A stretch of DNA of 64,000 bases from Streptococcus bovimastitidis (GTDB lineage Bacteria; Bacillota; Bacilli; Lactobacillales; Streptococcaceae), in contig NZ_LZDD01000002.1 of assembly GCF_001885095.1 (NCBI RefSeq), positions 459,400 through 523,399 on the forward strand, given 5' to 3'. Position numbers and translations under genes: made by a program. Position 1 is the first letter of the stretch. Each line of letters starts with the position of its first letter. Below are positions 27,090 to 38,310 of this stretch, piece after piece. The notes below the pieces were generated by a model. That model searched no databases. It saw only the letters and a program-made list of their open reading frames with translations, and was not told the DNA's origin.

Positions 27090-27632
27090 TTATTTAAAGG
27101 TATCTTTAAAAAGAAAACCAGCTCCCTTAAAGTAATCATAGCCAGAGTAGATTGTGAAAACTAAAGCTACATATAAAAGAATTGTGCCAATAATATGAAG
27201 GTGACAAAATAGGAAAATAACAGACAACATTTGTGAAAATGTTTTTATCTTCCCTGGCATAGCAGCAGCAAGAACCTCGCCACCTGATTCAACTAGGAGT
27301 AAACGTAATCCTGTAACAGCTAATTCACGACAAATAATAATCGCTGAAATCCATGCTGGAGCAAGACCAGCTCCAACTAACATAATAAAAGCACTCATGA
27401 CAAGCATTTTATCTGCAAGGGGATCTGCAAACTTACCAAAATTTGTAACAACCTTCCATTTTCTGGCCAAATAGCCATCTAGATAGTCAGTTAAACTGGC
27501 AATAGCAAAGATGACAGCAGCAACGATATGCCAGGTAAGAGATTGTGAAACAGTTGTGATGATTAAAAAAACTGGAATCATTAAAATTCTAATAAGTGTT
27601 AATAAATTAGGAATATTTTCTTTTTTGGTCAT
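27090..27632 (-). CDS. pgsA: CDP-diacylglycerol-glycerol-3-phosphate 3-phosphatidyltransferase
   Basis: 180 residues with about five helices. The CDP-alcohol phosphotransferase motif is intact in SLTDYLDGYLARKWKVVTNFGKFADPLADKM (about residues 46-76). It makes phosphatidylglycerophosphate, the precursor of phosphatidylglycerol and cardiolipin, and influences daptomycin response. It lies between rodZ and ecfA1, 15 and three bases away. Confidence 0.95.
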   Translation of the reverse strand: MTKKENIPNLLTLIRILMIPVFLIITTVSQSLTWHIVAAVIFAIASLTDYLDGYLARKWKVVTNFGKFADPLADKMLVMSAFIMLVGAGLAPAWISAIIICRELAVTGLRLLLVESGGEVLAAAMPGKIKTFSQMLSVIFLFCHLHIIGTILLYVALVFTIYSGYDYFKGAGFLFKDTFK

Positions 27633-27647
27633 TGTTTTTCCTTTGAT

Positions 27648-28760
27648 TTAGTTGATGTTTAAAGTAATATAACTGATATCGTTATTTGTTAAAGATGATA
27701 AATCTAATTTTTGACCATCAATTGAAACTGAAAGTCCATCTTTTACACCAAGCATTAAGAGGGCTTCTTTAGTATCAGCAGGTAAAGTAGTAGTATAGGT
27801 CGGCTCTTCTTGTGTCAAAGTTGTTCCTGCTTCACCAATATCAGAATTAGAGAGAGCAATCCATGCACTTTCAGCATCAGTTAATGAAACAGAGACTTCA
27901 ACTGTTTCTTTTGCTTTTTTGATATCTGCGGTAATATAGTTGCCCTGACCTTCAGCTTTTATCACTGTCTTTTCTTCACTACTTGAAGCAGAACTTGATT
28001 TTTCAACTTTTTTGGAAGAAGAGTTGGAGCTTTTCTTATTCTTATCAAAGAAAACACTTTTTGCTTTTTCCACATTTACATTATTTGAAAATTTTGGCCA
28101 TACTGTAAAATAAACAAAAGCTCCAATCGCTAATGCAATAAAAGATAAAAGGATTACAGGTAAAATTGATTTTGATTTTTTATCCTCATCCTGATATCGG
28201 CTTAAACGAGAAACTTCTTTATCTTGACGGTTATCGGATAAAAGACTCTCCCGTCGAGGTTCAGTTTGTTTTTCTTCCATAACAGGAATCTTGTCATCAA
28301 GCGATGGACTATTAGCCACTATTTCCTGATTTTTTTTCTCTTCTTTAAAAAAATGGCTTTGATTTTCCTCTGAATCATTTCGATTTAAAGCAAGAAATTC
28401 TTCAATTTCAGGTTTTTCTTGCTCAGGGTCTTCGTTTTTTGTCGGAAAAACAAAAGGAATAGGACGCTTACTCAATTTTTCCTCAACTTGTTGAGTTATA
28501 CTCGGTTCATTGTTATCTTGTTCTTTATTAGTTTGCTCTAAAAAACGTTGCTTCAGAGATTGAAAATCTAGATTTACAATATCTGCGTATTGACTAAGAT
28601 AAGAATCAAAATCTTCTTCTGGAATAATTTTAAACTGATCTAACTCCAGGGCTAATAAATAATGAGAAGATATGCCAGTTTTATTTTCAATCTCATCTAA
28701 AGTAATTTTTTGTCCAACTCGTGATTCCCTTAGGAAGTCACCTAATGTTTGTTCTCTCAT
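27648..28760 (-). CDS. rodZ: RodZ-like helix-turn-helix membrane protein
   Basis: 370 residues. An N-terminal helix-turn-helix (about residues 1-65, LGDFLRESRVGQKITLDEIENKTGISSHYLLALE), a long charged linker, one membrane helix (about 200-218, SILPVILLSFIALAIGAFVYF), a Ser/Lys-rich stretch and a C-terminal DUF4115 domain. This is the RodZ layout, which links MreB to the cell-wall elongation machinery; many ovococci have RodZ without MreB, where it works with peripheral wall synthesis. It precedes pgsA, as in other streptococci. Confidence 0.85.
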   Translation of the reverse strand: MREQTLGDFLRESRVGQKITLDEIENKTGISSHYLLALELDQFKIIPEEDFDSYLSQYADIVNLDFQSLKQRFLEQTNKEQDNNEPSITQQVEEKLSKRPIPFVFPTKNEDPEQEKPEIEEFLALNRNDSEENQSHFFKEEKKNQEIVANSPSLDDKIPVMEEKQTEPRRESLLSDNRQDKEVSRLSRYQDEDKKSKSILPVILLSFIALAIGAFVYFTVWPKFSNNVNVEKAKSVFFDKNKKSSNSSSKKVEKSSSASSSEEKTVIKAEGQGNYITADIKKAKETVEVSVSLTDAESAWIALSNSDIGEAGTTLTQEEPTYTTTLPADTKEALLMLGVKDGLSVSIDGQKLDLSSLTNNDISYITLNIN

Positions 28761-28810
28761 ACAGGTACCTCTACTATAAAAATATTACGTCTATTATATC
28801 AAATAAAACA

Positions 28811-30094
28811 CTATTTTGGAAAGACAGTGAAATCTGAAGCCTCAGCACCTTCGAAAAAATCGTTTCCGATGGCTAATATATCATCAAGAGTTATTGTTTC
28901 AATTATCTGAGGTATTTCAAAATAAGAATCCTGGTCGTTTAAAAAAAGATTAAACTGACTCATCACTTGTTCAATTGAATCTAAACTTTGAACAAAATCC
29001 CCAAACATCTCTTTTTTCAATAATTGCAAATGTTTTAGCGTCAAATCTTTTGATTTAGTAAAATTATTGATTTTTTTTCGAATATTACTAGACATTGCGA
29101 TTGGTTCATTTGTATCAAGGGTTATTAGTAAAAAGGAAAAGTCTCTTTGAATCTCAATTTCCATATCAAAAGAATCATCGATTTTCCCTTGATCGTACCA
29201 TGTTTGATATGTTTTCGAAGTCCACCCGAATAAAAGGGATAGTAGCAGACGTAAACCAACTTTATATCTAAGTATGGAGATATCATTTGTAAACTTTTTA
29301 CCTCTATAACCAACTACTAACTTAGGTGTTGAAATTTCCATACTCATGGAATTAGTCTTAACAATTGGAGAATATGGTAACTTATCTATTGTTGCTTTTG
29401 CCGGTCTCCTTTGTTTTAACCGTTCCTGGCAATCTTCTATTGACCGATAGGTTTCTTCAATATCAACATCACCTACGATAATTAGCGTCATGTTCGAAGG
29501 ATGATAAAACTGTTTGTAGTTTCGTTGTAAATCAGTAGCTGTAATAGATTCTAACGAATTCTGATTTCCAGCAATATCGCTTGATAAAAGACTATTTGGA
29601 AAAAGATTTTGTAAAATTCCGATATAGGATTGATAATCAGGATCGTCAAGGTACATGTCAATTTCTTGCGCTATTATTTTTCGTTCTTTAGCAACACTTT
29701 CCTCTGTAAAGTTTCCTGTCAAGACGAACTCTTGAAGAAGTGTCAAGCACTTTGTAAAGTTGTTACTTGTTGAAAAGAAGTATGAGGTTTTTTCAAATGT
29801 TGTAAAGGCGTTTACATCTGCACCTAAGGCTGTAAAGTAATGAGATACATCCTGTCCAGATTCATTTTCAAATAGCTTATGTTCTAAAAAATGGGCTATC
29901 CCTTCGGGATATTGATATGGTCTATTTCTAACTGTAAAATTGCTGTCAATTGATCCAAAATTAACTGTCAACATTGTTGCTTTTTCTGTAAATAATGGTT
30001 TTTTTATGATATATATTTCTAATCCATTCGTTAACCGTGAATGATAGACTTCTTCTCTTACACTAGCATAGCTAAATTTTTCTATATCTATCAC
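28811..30094 (-). CDS. M16-family metallopeptidase (YmfH-like)
   Basis: 427 residues. The inverted zinc motif HFLEH is present at residues 68-72 with glutamates about 75 residues later (ERKIIAQEIDMYLDDPD), so it can be catalytic. The rest is the two-domain M16B fold. Its partner upstream lacks the motif, a common active/inactive pairing in M16B enzymes. Start codon overlaps the partner's stop by 4 bases. The substrate is unknown. Confidence 0.85.
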   Translation of the reverse strand: MIDIEKFSYASVREEVYHSRLTNGLEIYIIKKPLFTEKATMLTVNFGSIDSNFTVRNRPYQYPEGIAHFLEHKLFENESGQDVSHYFTALGADVNAFTTFEKTSYFFSTSNNFTKCLTLLQEFVLTGNFTEESVAKERKIIAQEIDMYLDDPDYQSYIGILQNLFPNSLLSSDIAGNQNSLESITATDLQRNYKQFYHPSNMTLIIVGDVDIEETYRSIEDCQERLKQRRPAKATIDKLPYSPIVKTNSMSMEISTPKLVVGYRGKKFTNDISILRYKVGLRLLLSLLFGWTSKTYQTWYDQGKIDDSFDMEIEIQRDFSFLLITLDTNEPIAMSSNIRKKINNFTKSKDLTLKHLQLLKKEMFGDFVQSLDSIEQVMSQFNLFLNDQDSYFEIPQIIETITLDDILAIGNDFFEGAEASDFTVFPK

Positions 30095-31338
30095 TTATCC
30101 GCCTCCAAAAAATAAAGTGCCTGTAATTTGAGATGGTTAGCAGCTTTAATAATATCCATTTTTTTAACAGATTTAATCTTTTTTAACCACAACTCAAGTG
30201 AAAAATCATTGTCAATATAGGATTGTGTATATGAACTGTCAACTAATGCTTTACAGTAATCCTCTGATAAAGCTCCATTAGTTTGAAGCATAAGTTTTGT
30301 TTTTTCAACTAATTGACTAGAAAAACGACCCATTTTTATATCGTTAATTTCCTTGACAATTAATTGTAGTGCTTTTGTCTTATCTTTTTTGTCGATACCT
30401 GCATATATTTCTAATAATCCTGAGTATCGATCAATTTTACTACCAATGCTATATGCAATTCCTTCAGTTTCTCTTATTTTTGTAAATAATCTTGAGTGAG
30501 CATAAGACCCCAGTAAACCATTTAGAACCGTCAAAGCATAATAATCTTCTTTAAACCTTTCAGATGGAAAATAATAGGCTAATTCCAAAATAGATTGATT
30601 TAACAACTTTTTATCAATTTTTTCTGAAACAATATTGGAGTATTCTTGTTGATAATAAAACGATAACTCCTTTTTTCTTGGTTCAAATGGAAATTGATGG
30701 AACAATTGAACAACTTTATAATCATCAAATTGACCTAGAATATAGATATCAATTTGATCTTCCATCAGCATTTTATGAAACTCTTGATAGCTTGTATAAG
30801 CAGTCTCTTTATCAACTAAATCTGCTGTTCCATATTTAGATACTTGTAAATCAGTGTCCTTAAAGAAGAGTTCCTTCAATTGTAATGATCCATAATAAAA
30901 AGAATCTTCTTTATCGGATTCAAGGTAGTTCATTAAATTAGTCTTTTCAACCTCAAAAATACGTGGTTGATATTGAGCAACAGATAATAGTGGTGAAAAT
31001 AATATTCCTTTTAATAAGTCAATCACTTCTTCTAAGATTTTTTCACCTTGAAAAGCATAAATATCCTGGATAAATGTAATATCAATATCTACAATATGAA
31101 CCTTTCCTTTAACTGAAACATTTGTGGAAAGACTTGCTCCATATAAATCTGCTAATTTTTCCCTAAATTCTTTTGCTGTTGGATAATCTTCATTGGCTGT
31201 AGCAAGCATTTGAGCTACCAATACCCTTTTAGCAACTAATTTCTGACTCAAATCACCAGAAAATCTTAAAGTTATATGATTTGTTTTGAATTTTTCTGTT
31301 TTTATAAGATGTAGTTGGACACCTTCGACGATTTTCAT
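30091..31338 (-). CDS. M16-family protein without the zinc motif (YmfF-like)
   Basis: 415 residues, M16 fold with the C-terminal RETEGIAYSIGSKIDRYSGLLEIYAGID that resembles the R-Y pair region of M16 peptidases, but no HxxEH anywhere in the N-terminal half. It is therefore the probable non-catalytic subunit of a heterodimer with the next gene. It opens the ymfF-ymfH-rodZ-pgsA-ecf run. A structured element with its own promoter lies at 31454-31549 upstream. Confidence 0.82.
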   Translation of the reverse strand: MKIVEGVQLHLIKTEKFKTNHITLRFSGDLSQKLVAKRVLVAQMLATANEDYPTAKEFREKLADLYGASLSTNVSVKGKVHIVDIDITFIQDIYAFQGEKILEEVIDLLKGILFSPLLSVAQYQPRIFEVEKTNLMNYLESDKEDSFYYGSLQLKELFFKDTDLQVSKYGTADLVDKETAYTSYQEFHKMLMEDQIDIYILGQFDDYKVVQLFHQFPFEPRKKELSFYYQQEYSNIVSEKIDKKLLNQSILELAYYFPSERFKEDYYALTVLNGLLGSYAHSRLFTKIRETEGIAYSIGSKIDRYSGLLEIYAGIDKKDKTKALQLIVKEINDIKMGRFSSQLVEKTKLMLQTNGALSEDYCKALVDSSYTQSYIDNDFSLELWLKKIKSVKKMDIIKAANHLKLQALYFLEADK

Positions 31339-31453
31339 AATTTTTCCTTACTCATTAGACTGATTCCTTAAATTATACCATTTTTAAAGAGATTCCTTTG
31401 AGAATAAACACTTTTTTTACTATCTTGTAATTTGTTAGACATTTTTTTAGGAT

Positions 31454-31549
31454 AAAAAAGAAGCCCTGAGAATATCAAAGACACTTACTTTGAAGGTCTG
31501 TTCAATTCTCAGAGCATCAATTCTTAAAAATACTGAAATTATTATATCA
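31454..31549 (-). ncRNA. Putative small RNA or attenuator leader
   Basis: On the minus strand an extended -10, TGATATAAT (complement of 31541-31549), is followed by a nested hairpin: outer arms CTGAGAAT (31466-31473) against ATTCTCAG (31505-31512), inner arms TCAAAG (31475-31480) against CTTTGA (31488-31493), then six U from 31460. This is a terminator-like shape about 75 bases after the promoter and 116 bases before the M16 gene. An alternative helix TTGAA/TTCAA overlaps the inner one. It is either a ~80-base small RNA or a leader attenuator of the M16 operon. Confidence 0.5.
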
Positions 31550-31666
31550 TAAGAAGTTCTATTTGAGAAGAAGGTCAACATACAGTTTCTAACCAACACT
31601 AATGCTTTATTATTATTTCTTGCCTATTTATGCTATAATATTTTGAATTATAAATGGAGAAAAAAC

Positions 31667-32038
31667 ATGGAATACAAACTATTTACAGAATTTATTACTT
31701 TACAAGCCTTATTAAAGGAAGTAGGTATAATACAGAGTGGCGGGGCAATTAAATCATTTTTATCTGAGAATATAGTCTTATTTAATGGTGAAGATGAGAA
31801 ACGCCGGGGTAAAAAAATTAGAATTGGGGATGAAATCGAAATACCTGAGCAAGGAGTAAGAATACGATTAGTTGAACCAAGTGAATCTGAGAAAGAAACT
31901 TATCTTAGTGATCAAGCAGAAAAAGTAAGAGTCGCAAAGTTGGTTAAAGAATTGAATAAATCAACCAAAAAACAAGTAAGCTCAAGTCATACAAAAGCTA
32001 AGAAATCTAATAAACCCGTCCGATTTCCAGGTATGTAA
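31667..32038 (+). CDS. yaaA: S4-domain protein YaaA
   Basis: 123 residues. An S4 RNA-binding domain ([52 protein letters not shown], about residues 7-57) with a basic C-terminal tail. It is the YaaA protein that accompanies recF in Firmicutes. I start at 31667 with TGGAG before it; the -10 TATAAT (31634-31639, extended TGC) is upstream. An eight-codon longer frame overlaps this promoter region. recF follows after two bases. Confidence 0.88.
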   Translation: MEYKLFTEFITLQALLKEVGIIQSGGAIKSFLSENIVLFNGEDEKRRGKKIRIGDEIEIPEQGVRIRLVEPSESEKETYLSDQAEKVRVAKLVKELNKSTKKQVSSSHTKAKKSNKPVRFPGM

Positions 32039-32040
32039 AG

Positions 32041-33138
32041 ATGTGGATTAAAGAGTTACAATTAACGCATTATCGAAATTACGAACAAATCCAAGCAGAA
32101 TTTGTTCCAGGACTAAATGTATTTATTGGTAATAATGCTCAAGGAAAAACAAATTTTTTAGAGGCTATTTACTTTATTGCTTTAACCAGAAGTCATCGCA
32201 CTCGAACCGATAAAGAATTAATAGGTTTTAAAAAAAATAATTTGCAGGTTTCTGGGAAAATTAGTAAAGTAAGTGGAACAATTAGTCTTGAAATTGATTT
32301 AACAGAAAAGGGTCGTATAACCAAAATCAATTCTTTAAAACAAGCAAAATTGTCTGAGTATATTGGTAATATGATGGTCGTGCTATTTGCTCCTGAAGAC
32401 TTGCAACTTGTTAAAGGTGCTCCAGCTTTAAGACGCAAATTTATTGATATTGATCTTGGACAAATAAAACCTGTTTATTTATCAGATTTATCTCAATATA
32501 ATCATGTTTTAAAACAGAGAAATGCTTATTTAAAGACTGCAATATCCATAAATAGTGATTTCTTAGGTGTTCTTGATGAGCAACTAGCAGATTATGGTAC
32601 TAGAGTCATTGAACAGCGTATTCAATTTATTAAATCACTTGAAACTGAGGCAAAAAGACATCACTTGGCTATTTCAAATGGACTAGAAAACTTGAATTTT
32701 TCTTATCAACCCAGTTTTGAAAAACATGATCAACTTTCAATCAAAGAAGCATTTTTAGATGCATTGGTAAAAAATAGACAAAAGGATATCTTCCGAAAAA
32801 ATACCAGTGTCGGACCTCATCGTGACGATATTTCTTTCTTTATCAATGATATTAATGCAAACTTCGCAAGTCAAGGTCAGCATCGTAGTTTAATATTATC
32901 CCTAAAAATGGCAGAAGTTAGTTTAATGAAAACAATCACTGGGGACAATCCTATTTTATTATTAGATGATGTTATGAGTGAGTTGGATAATACCAGACAA
33001 TCAAAATTATTAGAAACAGTCATACAAGAAAAGGTACAAACTTTTATTACAACAACAAGCTTAGATCATCTATCCCAACTTCCAAAAGATATTAGAAAAT
33101 TTCATGTGAACTCTGGTCACATTACAGTTGATGATTAG
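32041..33138 (+). CDS. recF: DNA replication and repair protein RecF
   Basis: 365 residues. Walker [13 protein letters not shown] at residues 30-41, signature [11 protein letters not shown] and Walker [13 protein letters not shown] near the end: an SMC-like ATPase that loads RecA at single-strand gaps. In many Firmicutes recF sits next to dnaN; here it is about 15 kb from dnaA, as in other streptococci, but still paired with yaaA. Confidence 0.97.
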   Translation: MWIKELQLTHYRNYEQIQAEFVPGLNVFIGNNAQGKTNFLEAIYFIALTRSHRTRTDKELIGFKKNNLQVSGKISKVSGTISLEIDLTEKGRITKINSLKQAKLSEYIGNMMVVLFAPEDLQLVKGAPALRRKFIDIDLGQIKPVYLSDLSQYNHVLKQRNAYLKTAISINSDFLGVLDEQLADYGTRVIEQRIQFIKSLETEAKRHHLAISNGLENLNFSYQPSFEKHDQLSIKEAFLDALVKNRQKDIFRKNTSVGPHRDDISFFINDINANFASQGQHRSLILSLKMAEVSLMKTITGDNPILLLDDVMSELDNTRQSKLLETVIQEKVQTFITTTSLDHLSQLPKDIRKFHVNSGHITVDD

Positions 33139-33145
33139 TAAAATA

Positions 33146-33180
33146 AAAAAAGACGAAGAGAAAATTCTCTTCGTCTTTTT
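33146..33180. terminator. Bidirectional terminator, recF / transporter
   Basis: AGACGAAGAGAA (33151-33162) pairs with TTCTCTTCGTCT (33165-33176), with A on the left and T on the right. It serves recF on the plus strand and, overlapping its stop codon, the converging transporter gene. Confidence 0.88.
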
Positions 33181-34039
33181 AAGCTTTAACAACACCTAGT
33201 AATACTGCACCAATAATAAAACAAATAATACCGATTATTACCCAGCGCATTTCATTTTTTGTTTTCTTCTCTCCGAGGAATAGGATTCCACCAATTATTG
33301 AAATAATAGCACCTAATTGTGAGAAACTGAAAGCAATTGCTAACCCCGCCTTTGATGCAGCTAACAACATGAAAACATTACCAATACCCCACATTATTCC
33401 AACGAGACTATTTTTTAAAACATATTTATCAAAGCTTAGTTTGAAAGACATGAATAAACTTGCTCCAAATACCATTCCAATTGCCATTGGGAGTAGGACT
33501 GATATCATGTCAAATTTCATGATGTTATTGAAAAGAACAACGTAGGATACATAACCTATAGTAGAATAGGTTAAAGCTTTAAATCCTTTATTATAGTTAT
33601 GCAATTCAGATTGTTGATTGGTTTGATCCTTTTTACTTGAAAAGTAGAAACCAACGATTAATAAAATTAAAGCACATGTTCCTAAGATAAATTGATAAGA
33701 GTGTTTCCATTCTCCGAATATAAAAATACCAATTAAACTTCCTAAGACTAACTGTGAACCACTAGATAGAGGGTTAGCAACAGAAACGCCCATATTCTTC
33801 ATTGCGTGAAACTGACCAGTTTGACCGACTGACCATAAAAATCCTCCAATGAATCCGAATAGCCACAAAACAGAAGTCATTTCGGGTCTGACAATAATCC
33901 ATGCCACAATAGCAAAAAATAATGCACCCAAAGTCATTCCGAAAGTTTGTTGACTAGGTTGTCCACCAATTTTATTACTTACAAAACCAATGCTACCCCA
34001 TGCAATCATTGGGACTAAAGCATATAATATACCTTCCAA
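33179..34039 (-). CDS. GRP-family sugar uptake protein (GlcU/RhaT-like)
   Basis: 286 residues, ten hydrophobic helices. LVPMIAWGSIGFVSNKIGG and TGQFHAMKNMGVSVANPLSSGSQLVLGSLIGIFIFGEW are diagnostic of the glucose/ribose porter family of drug-metabolite-type transporters (GlcU of staphylococci and lactobacilli). It would move glucose or a similar sugar by proton symport; substrate not proven. Its leader carries motif A, an operator-like repeat. Confidence 0.82.
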   Translation of the reverse strand: MEGILYALVPMIAWGSIGFVSNKIGGQPSQQTFGMTLGALFFAIVAWIIVRPEMTSVLWLFGFIGGFLWSVGQTGQFHAMKNMGVSVANPLSSGSQLVLGSLIGIFIFGEWKHSYQFILGTCALILLIVGFYFSSKKDQTNQQSELHNYNKGFKALTYSTIGYVSYVVLFNNIMKFDMISVLLPMAIGMVFGASLFMSFKLSFDKYVLKNSLVGIMWGIGNVFMLLAASKAGLAIAFSFSQLGAIISIIGGILFLGEKKTKNEMRWVIIGIICFIIGAVLLGVVKA

Positions 34040-34062
34040 AGAAAATTCTCCTTTACATGATT

Positions 34063-34103
34063 ATTGACAATAAATTTACAGAATTGTCAATATTATTGTC
34101 AAT
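34063..34103. promoter_or_regulatory. Inverted-repeat motif A upstream of the sugar transporter
   Basis: ATTGACAAT (34063-34071), 11 bases, ATTGTCAAT (34083-34091), plus a second ATTGTCAAT at 34095-34103. The minus-strand reading of the 29-base core matches motif B at 20047-20075 at 24 of 29 positions, including TGTAAA in the spacer. It lies 24-64 bases before the transporter start codon, so it is well placed as an operator; the TTGACA inside could also be a -35. Confidence 0.65.
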
Positions 34104-34160
34104 TTTTTATCATAAAAAATTGCCTGGAGAATAATTATATCTCAAATTTTGACATTAAAC

Positions 34161-34201
34161 AAGACTAAAAGACTAGACACAATGTCTAGTCTTTTAGTCT
34201 T
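34161..34201 (-). terminator. guaB: Long hairpin after guaB (probable terminator)
   Basis: A perfect 19-bp stem (34161-34179 against 34183-34201) with a three-base loop, 11 bases past the guaB stop. There is no run of T on either side beyond TTTT inside the stem, so it may act as an RNA-end stabiliser as well as a terminator. Confidence 0.7.
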
Positions 34202-34211
34202 AGTTGTAATA

Positions 34212-35729
<1,518 letters not shown>

Positions 35730-35757
35730 TTAACCCAGTCTATTTTTTATTGTTACT

Positions 35758-35785
35758 ATCATATCACGCTAAATTAATTTGTCAA
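35758..35785 (-). promoter_or_regulatory. guaB: guaB promoter
   Basis: On the minus strand TTGACA (complement of 35780-35785), 16 bases, TATGAT (complement of 35758-35763), with TGA before the -10. It lies about 65 bases upstream of the guaB start. Confidence 0.7.
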
Positions 35786-35903
35786 CAAATAGAGAATAAT
35801 TTTTTAACATTACAAGTTTTTTGATTTTTAATATTCGTATATAGGTTAAATTTACGATTTTTTTTATGAAAAATACATTTTTTTGTTCGTTTTTTTACTA
35901 GTT

Positions 35904-35929
35904 AAAAAGCCAGTCTTTAAAACTGGCTT
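35904..35929 (-). terminator. trpS: trpS terminator
   Basis: AAGCCAGT (35908-35915) pairs with ACTGGCTT (35922-35929); on the minus strand five T follow. It is immediately after trpS. Confidence 0.85.
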
Positions 35930-35936
35930 CTTTTTC

Positions 35937-36959
35937 TTAAAAATAATTGATTCCCATGGCTGATTTTACCTCAGATAAGGTTTGAGCGGCAACCGCCTGT
36001 GCTGATTGACTGCCTTTTTCTAACATGTTAAAAACTTCTCCCATATCTTTAGCAAATTCCAATCTTCTTTCTCTAATAGGTGCTAGTTCACGATCAAGAA
36101 TTTCCAAAAGATAGCGTTTTGTTTTAACATCACCTAAACCACCTTTTTGATAGTGTTCCTTCATTGCCTGAATTTCGGCTTGATCTTCTTGTCGACCAAA
36201 AATATCTAAATAATGGAAAACCATATTACCTTCTATTTTACCTGGATCTTCTACTTTAATATGGTTTGGATCTGTGTACATACTCATTACTTTTTTTCGT
36301 ACAGTATCAGCATCATCAGATAAATAGATACCATTACCTAAAGATTTTGACATTTTTGCATTACCATCTAATCCTGGTAAACGACCTGCACCTTCATTAG
36401 CTGGGTATAGTCCTTCTGGTTCTATAAGACAATCTGTCTTGTAGGTATTATTGAAACTTCTTACAATTTCTCGTGTTTGCTCAATCATCGGTTTTTGGTC
36501 ATTCCCAACAGGTACTAAATTAGCTTTAAAAGCCGTAATATCAGCTGCTTGGGAAATTGGATAAACAAGGAAACCACTAGGGATACTTTCACCAAATCCT
36601 TTTTGTGCAATTTCAGTTTTTACTGTCGGATTGCGTTCTAATCTTGCTAAAGAAACAAGATTCATATAATACATTGTTAATTCTGCTAATTCTGGAATTT
36701 GACTTTGGATAAAGATAGTTGATTTACTTGGGTCTAATCCTACAGATAAGTAATCTAAAGCAACATTACCAATTGAATCTCGAATCATTTCAGATTCTTT
36801 AGCATGATCAGTTAAAGCTTGCTGGTCTGCAAGAAAGACAAACATTTGATACTTATCTTCATTTTGTAAAAGTACTCTATTTTTTAAACTTCCAACGTAG
36901 TGACCTAAATGAAGTTTTCCAGTAGGTCTGTCACCAGTCAAAATTATTGGCTTTGTCAT
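35937..36959 (-). CDS. trpS: Tryptophanyl-tRNA synthetase
   Basis: 340 residues, a normal class I length. [18 protein letters not shown] (residues 8-25) contains the HxGH element and KMSKSLGN the KMSKS loop; [21 protein letters not shown] is the TrpRS middle motif. A T-box leader controls it (36966-37231). Sole gene of its transcript. Confidence 0.97.
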   Translation of the reverse strand: MTKPIILTGDRPTGKLHLGHYVGSLKNRVLLQNEDKYQMFVFLADQQALTDHAKESEMIRDSIGNVALDYLSVGLDPSKSTIFIQSQIPELAELTMYYMNLVSLARLERNPTVKTEIAQKGFGESIPSGFLVYPISQAADITAFKANLVPVGNDQKPMIEQTREIVRSFNNTYKTDCLIEPEGLYPANEGAGRLPGLDGNAKMSKSLGNGIYLSDDADTVRKKVMSMYTDPNHIKVEDPGKIEGNMVFHYLDIFGRQEDQAEIQAMKEHYQKGGLGDVKTKRYLLEILDRELAPIRERRLEFAKDMGEVFNMLEKGSQSAQAVAAQTLSEVKSAMGINYF

Positions 36960-36965
36960 TTTCTT

Positions 36966-37254
36966 CTCCTTTATATATCAAAAACCCCCACGCAAAAAAT
37001 TGCGTGAGGGCGTTAGAACGCGGTACCACCTCAGTTGATATAATAATATATCATCTCATACTTTCTAAGTAGCAGAAAGTTGCACGATAAGGGGTGCTAG
37101 TCCTGACAGTTATTGATTCCTATCATTATTCATCCATTAGCCCATTTCACTAATTGTGTTACTAGTTCACAGCGACCACTAGTTCTCTTAAAACACAAGA
37201 AAAGTTACTCATCTAATTCAAGACCATTTTATGAAAATTAATGATTTTTGTCAA
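36966..37254 (-). promoter_or_regulatory. trpS: T-box leader and promoter of trpS
   Basis: Promoter: TTGACA (complement of 37249-37254), 17 bases, TAAAAT (complement of 37226-37231). The leader of about 240 bases contains the antiterminator T-box AGGTGGTACCGCGTTC (complement of about 37018-37033), followed by a terminator (GCCCTCACGCAA against TTGCGTGGGGG, then five T) near 36985-37015. A TGG codon lies in the stem I region (about 37140), which fits tRNA-Trp. Uncharged tRNA-Trp would prevent termination. Confidence 0.9.
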
Positions 37255-37359
37255 CATTCTTTCAATTTTTTTGAAAATATAGCTTGACTCTTTAGCCCCT
37301 TATAAGAGATAATGATTTCCTAAGTCTTTTTAGAAATAAATGTAAGGAGAAAATAAGTA

Positions 37360-38232
37360 ATGAAAAGTAGGGTAAAGGATGTCCTATATGTAACATTGGG
37401 ATCTTTTATTACAGCAGTTGGTTTCAATACAATGTTTGTCCACAATAATATTGCATCAGGTGGTATGGTCGGAATTTCAGTTGTTATTAAAGAACTTCTT
37501 GGAATTAGCCCATCGCTTTTTTTAATGGTTAGTAATATTCCTCTATTAATACTTTGTTATTTTTTCTTAGGAAAACAAACATTCGTTAAAACCTTATATG
37601 GTTCCTGGATATATCCTATCGCTATTAGAGTTACTAATTTTCTCCCAACTATCACTCATAATCAGCTTTTAGCCGCAATATTTGGCGGTATAATCGTTGG
37701 TATTGGTTTAGGTATGGTTTTTTGGGGAAATTCCTCGACAGGGGGTACGGGTATTTTAACACAAATGCTCCATAAATATTCTCCTTTAAGTCTGGGCGTT
37801 GCTATGACAATTGTAGATGGAATTAGTGTTTTAATGGGTTTCATCTCACTTACTGCAGATGATGTCATGTATTCAACCATTGGTCTCTTGGTAGTTGGTT
37901 ATGTCATTTCTATTATGGAAAATGGTTTTGATTCTTCTAAGAATGTCATGATTATTTCAAGAGAATATCAAAGTATCAAAGACCATATCACTCAAGTTAT
38001 GGACCGTGGTGTTACAAAGATTCCAATTCGTGGGGGGTATACAACATCTGATAAAGTCATGTTAATGGCAATTATTTCAACCTATGAACTTCCAAGTTTA
38101 CAAGAAAAAATTCTAGAAATTGATGATACAGCATTTATCGTTGTCATGCCTGCAGCTCAAGTTGTTGGTCGCGGCTTTAGTGTCACTAAACACTATAAAC
38201 GTGAAGATGAAGATGTTTTATTACCAATGTAA
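37360..38232 (+). CDS. YitT family membrane protein (DUF161/DUF2179)
   Basis: 290 residues. Five helices in the first 200 residues with FNTMFVHNNIASGGMVGISVV and WGNSSTGGTGILTQML, the duplicated YitT_membrane motifs, and a cytosolic C-terminal DUF2179 domain ending KHYKREDEDVLLP. The function of the family is unknown. AAGGAGA precedes the ATG. A TTGACT and GATAAT pair about 18 bases apart lies at 37283-37315. Confidence 0.82.
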   Translation: MKSRVKDVLYVTLGSFITAVGFNTMFVHNNIASGGMVGISVVIKELLGISPSLFLMVSNIPLLILCYFFLGKQTFVKTLYGSWIYPIAIRVTNFLPTITHNQLLAAIFGGIIVGIGLGMVFWGNSSTGGTGILTQMLHKYSPLSLGVAMTIVDGISVLMGFISLTADDVMYSTIGLLVVGYVISIMENGFDSSKNVMIISREYQSIKDHITQVMDRGVTKIPIRGGYTTSDKVMLMAIISTYELPSLQEKILEIDDTAFIVVMPAAQVVGRGFSVTKHYKREDEDVLLPM

Positions 38233-38235
38233 AGC

Positions 38236-38269
38236 AAAGCCCCTTTCTTATTGATAAAAGGGGCTTTTT
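38236..38269 (+). terminator. Terminator after the YitT gene
   Basis: AAAGCCCCTTT (38236-38246) pairs with AAAGGGGCTTT (38257-38267) and is followed by T. Confidence 0.88.
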
Positions 38270-38310
38270 CAGGTACAATGAAGATTAGATAAATAAGATG
38301 AGGTGACAAA

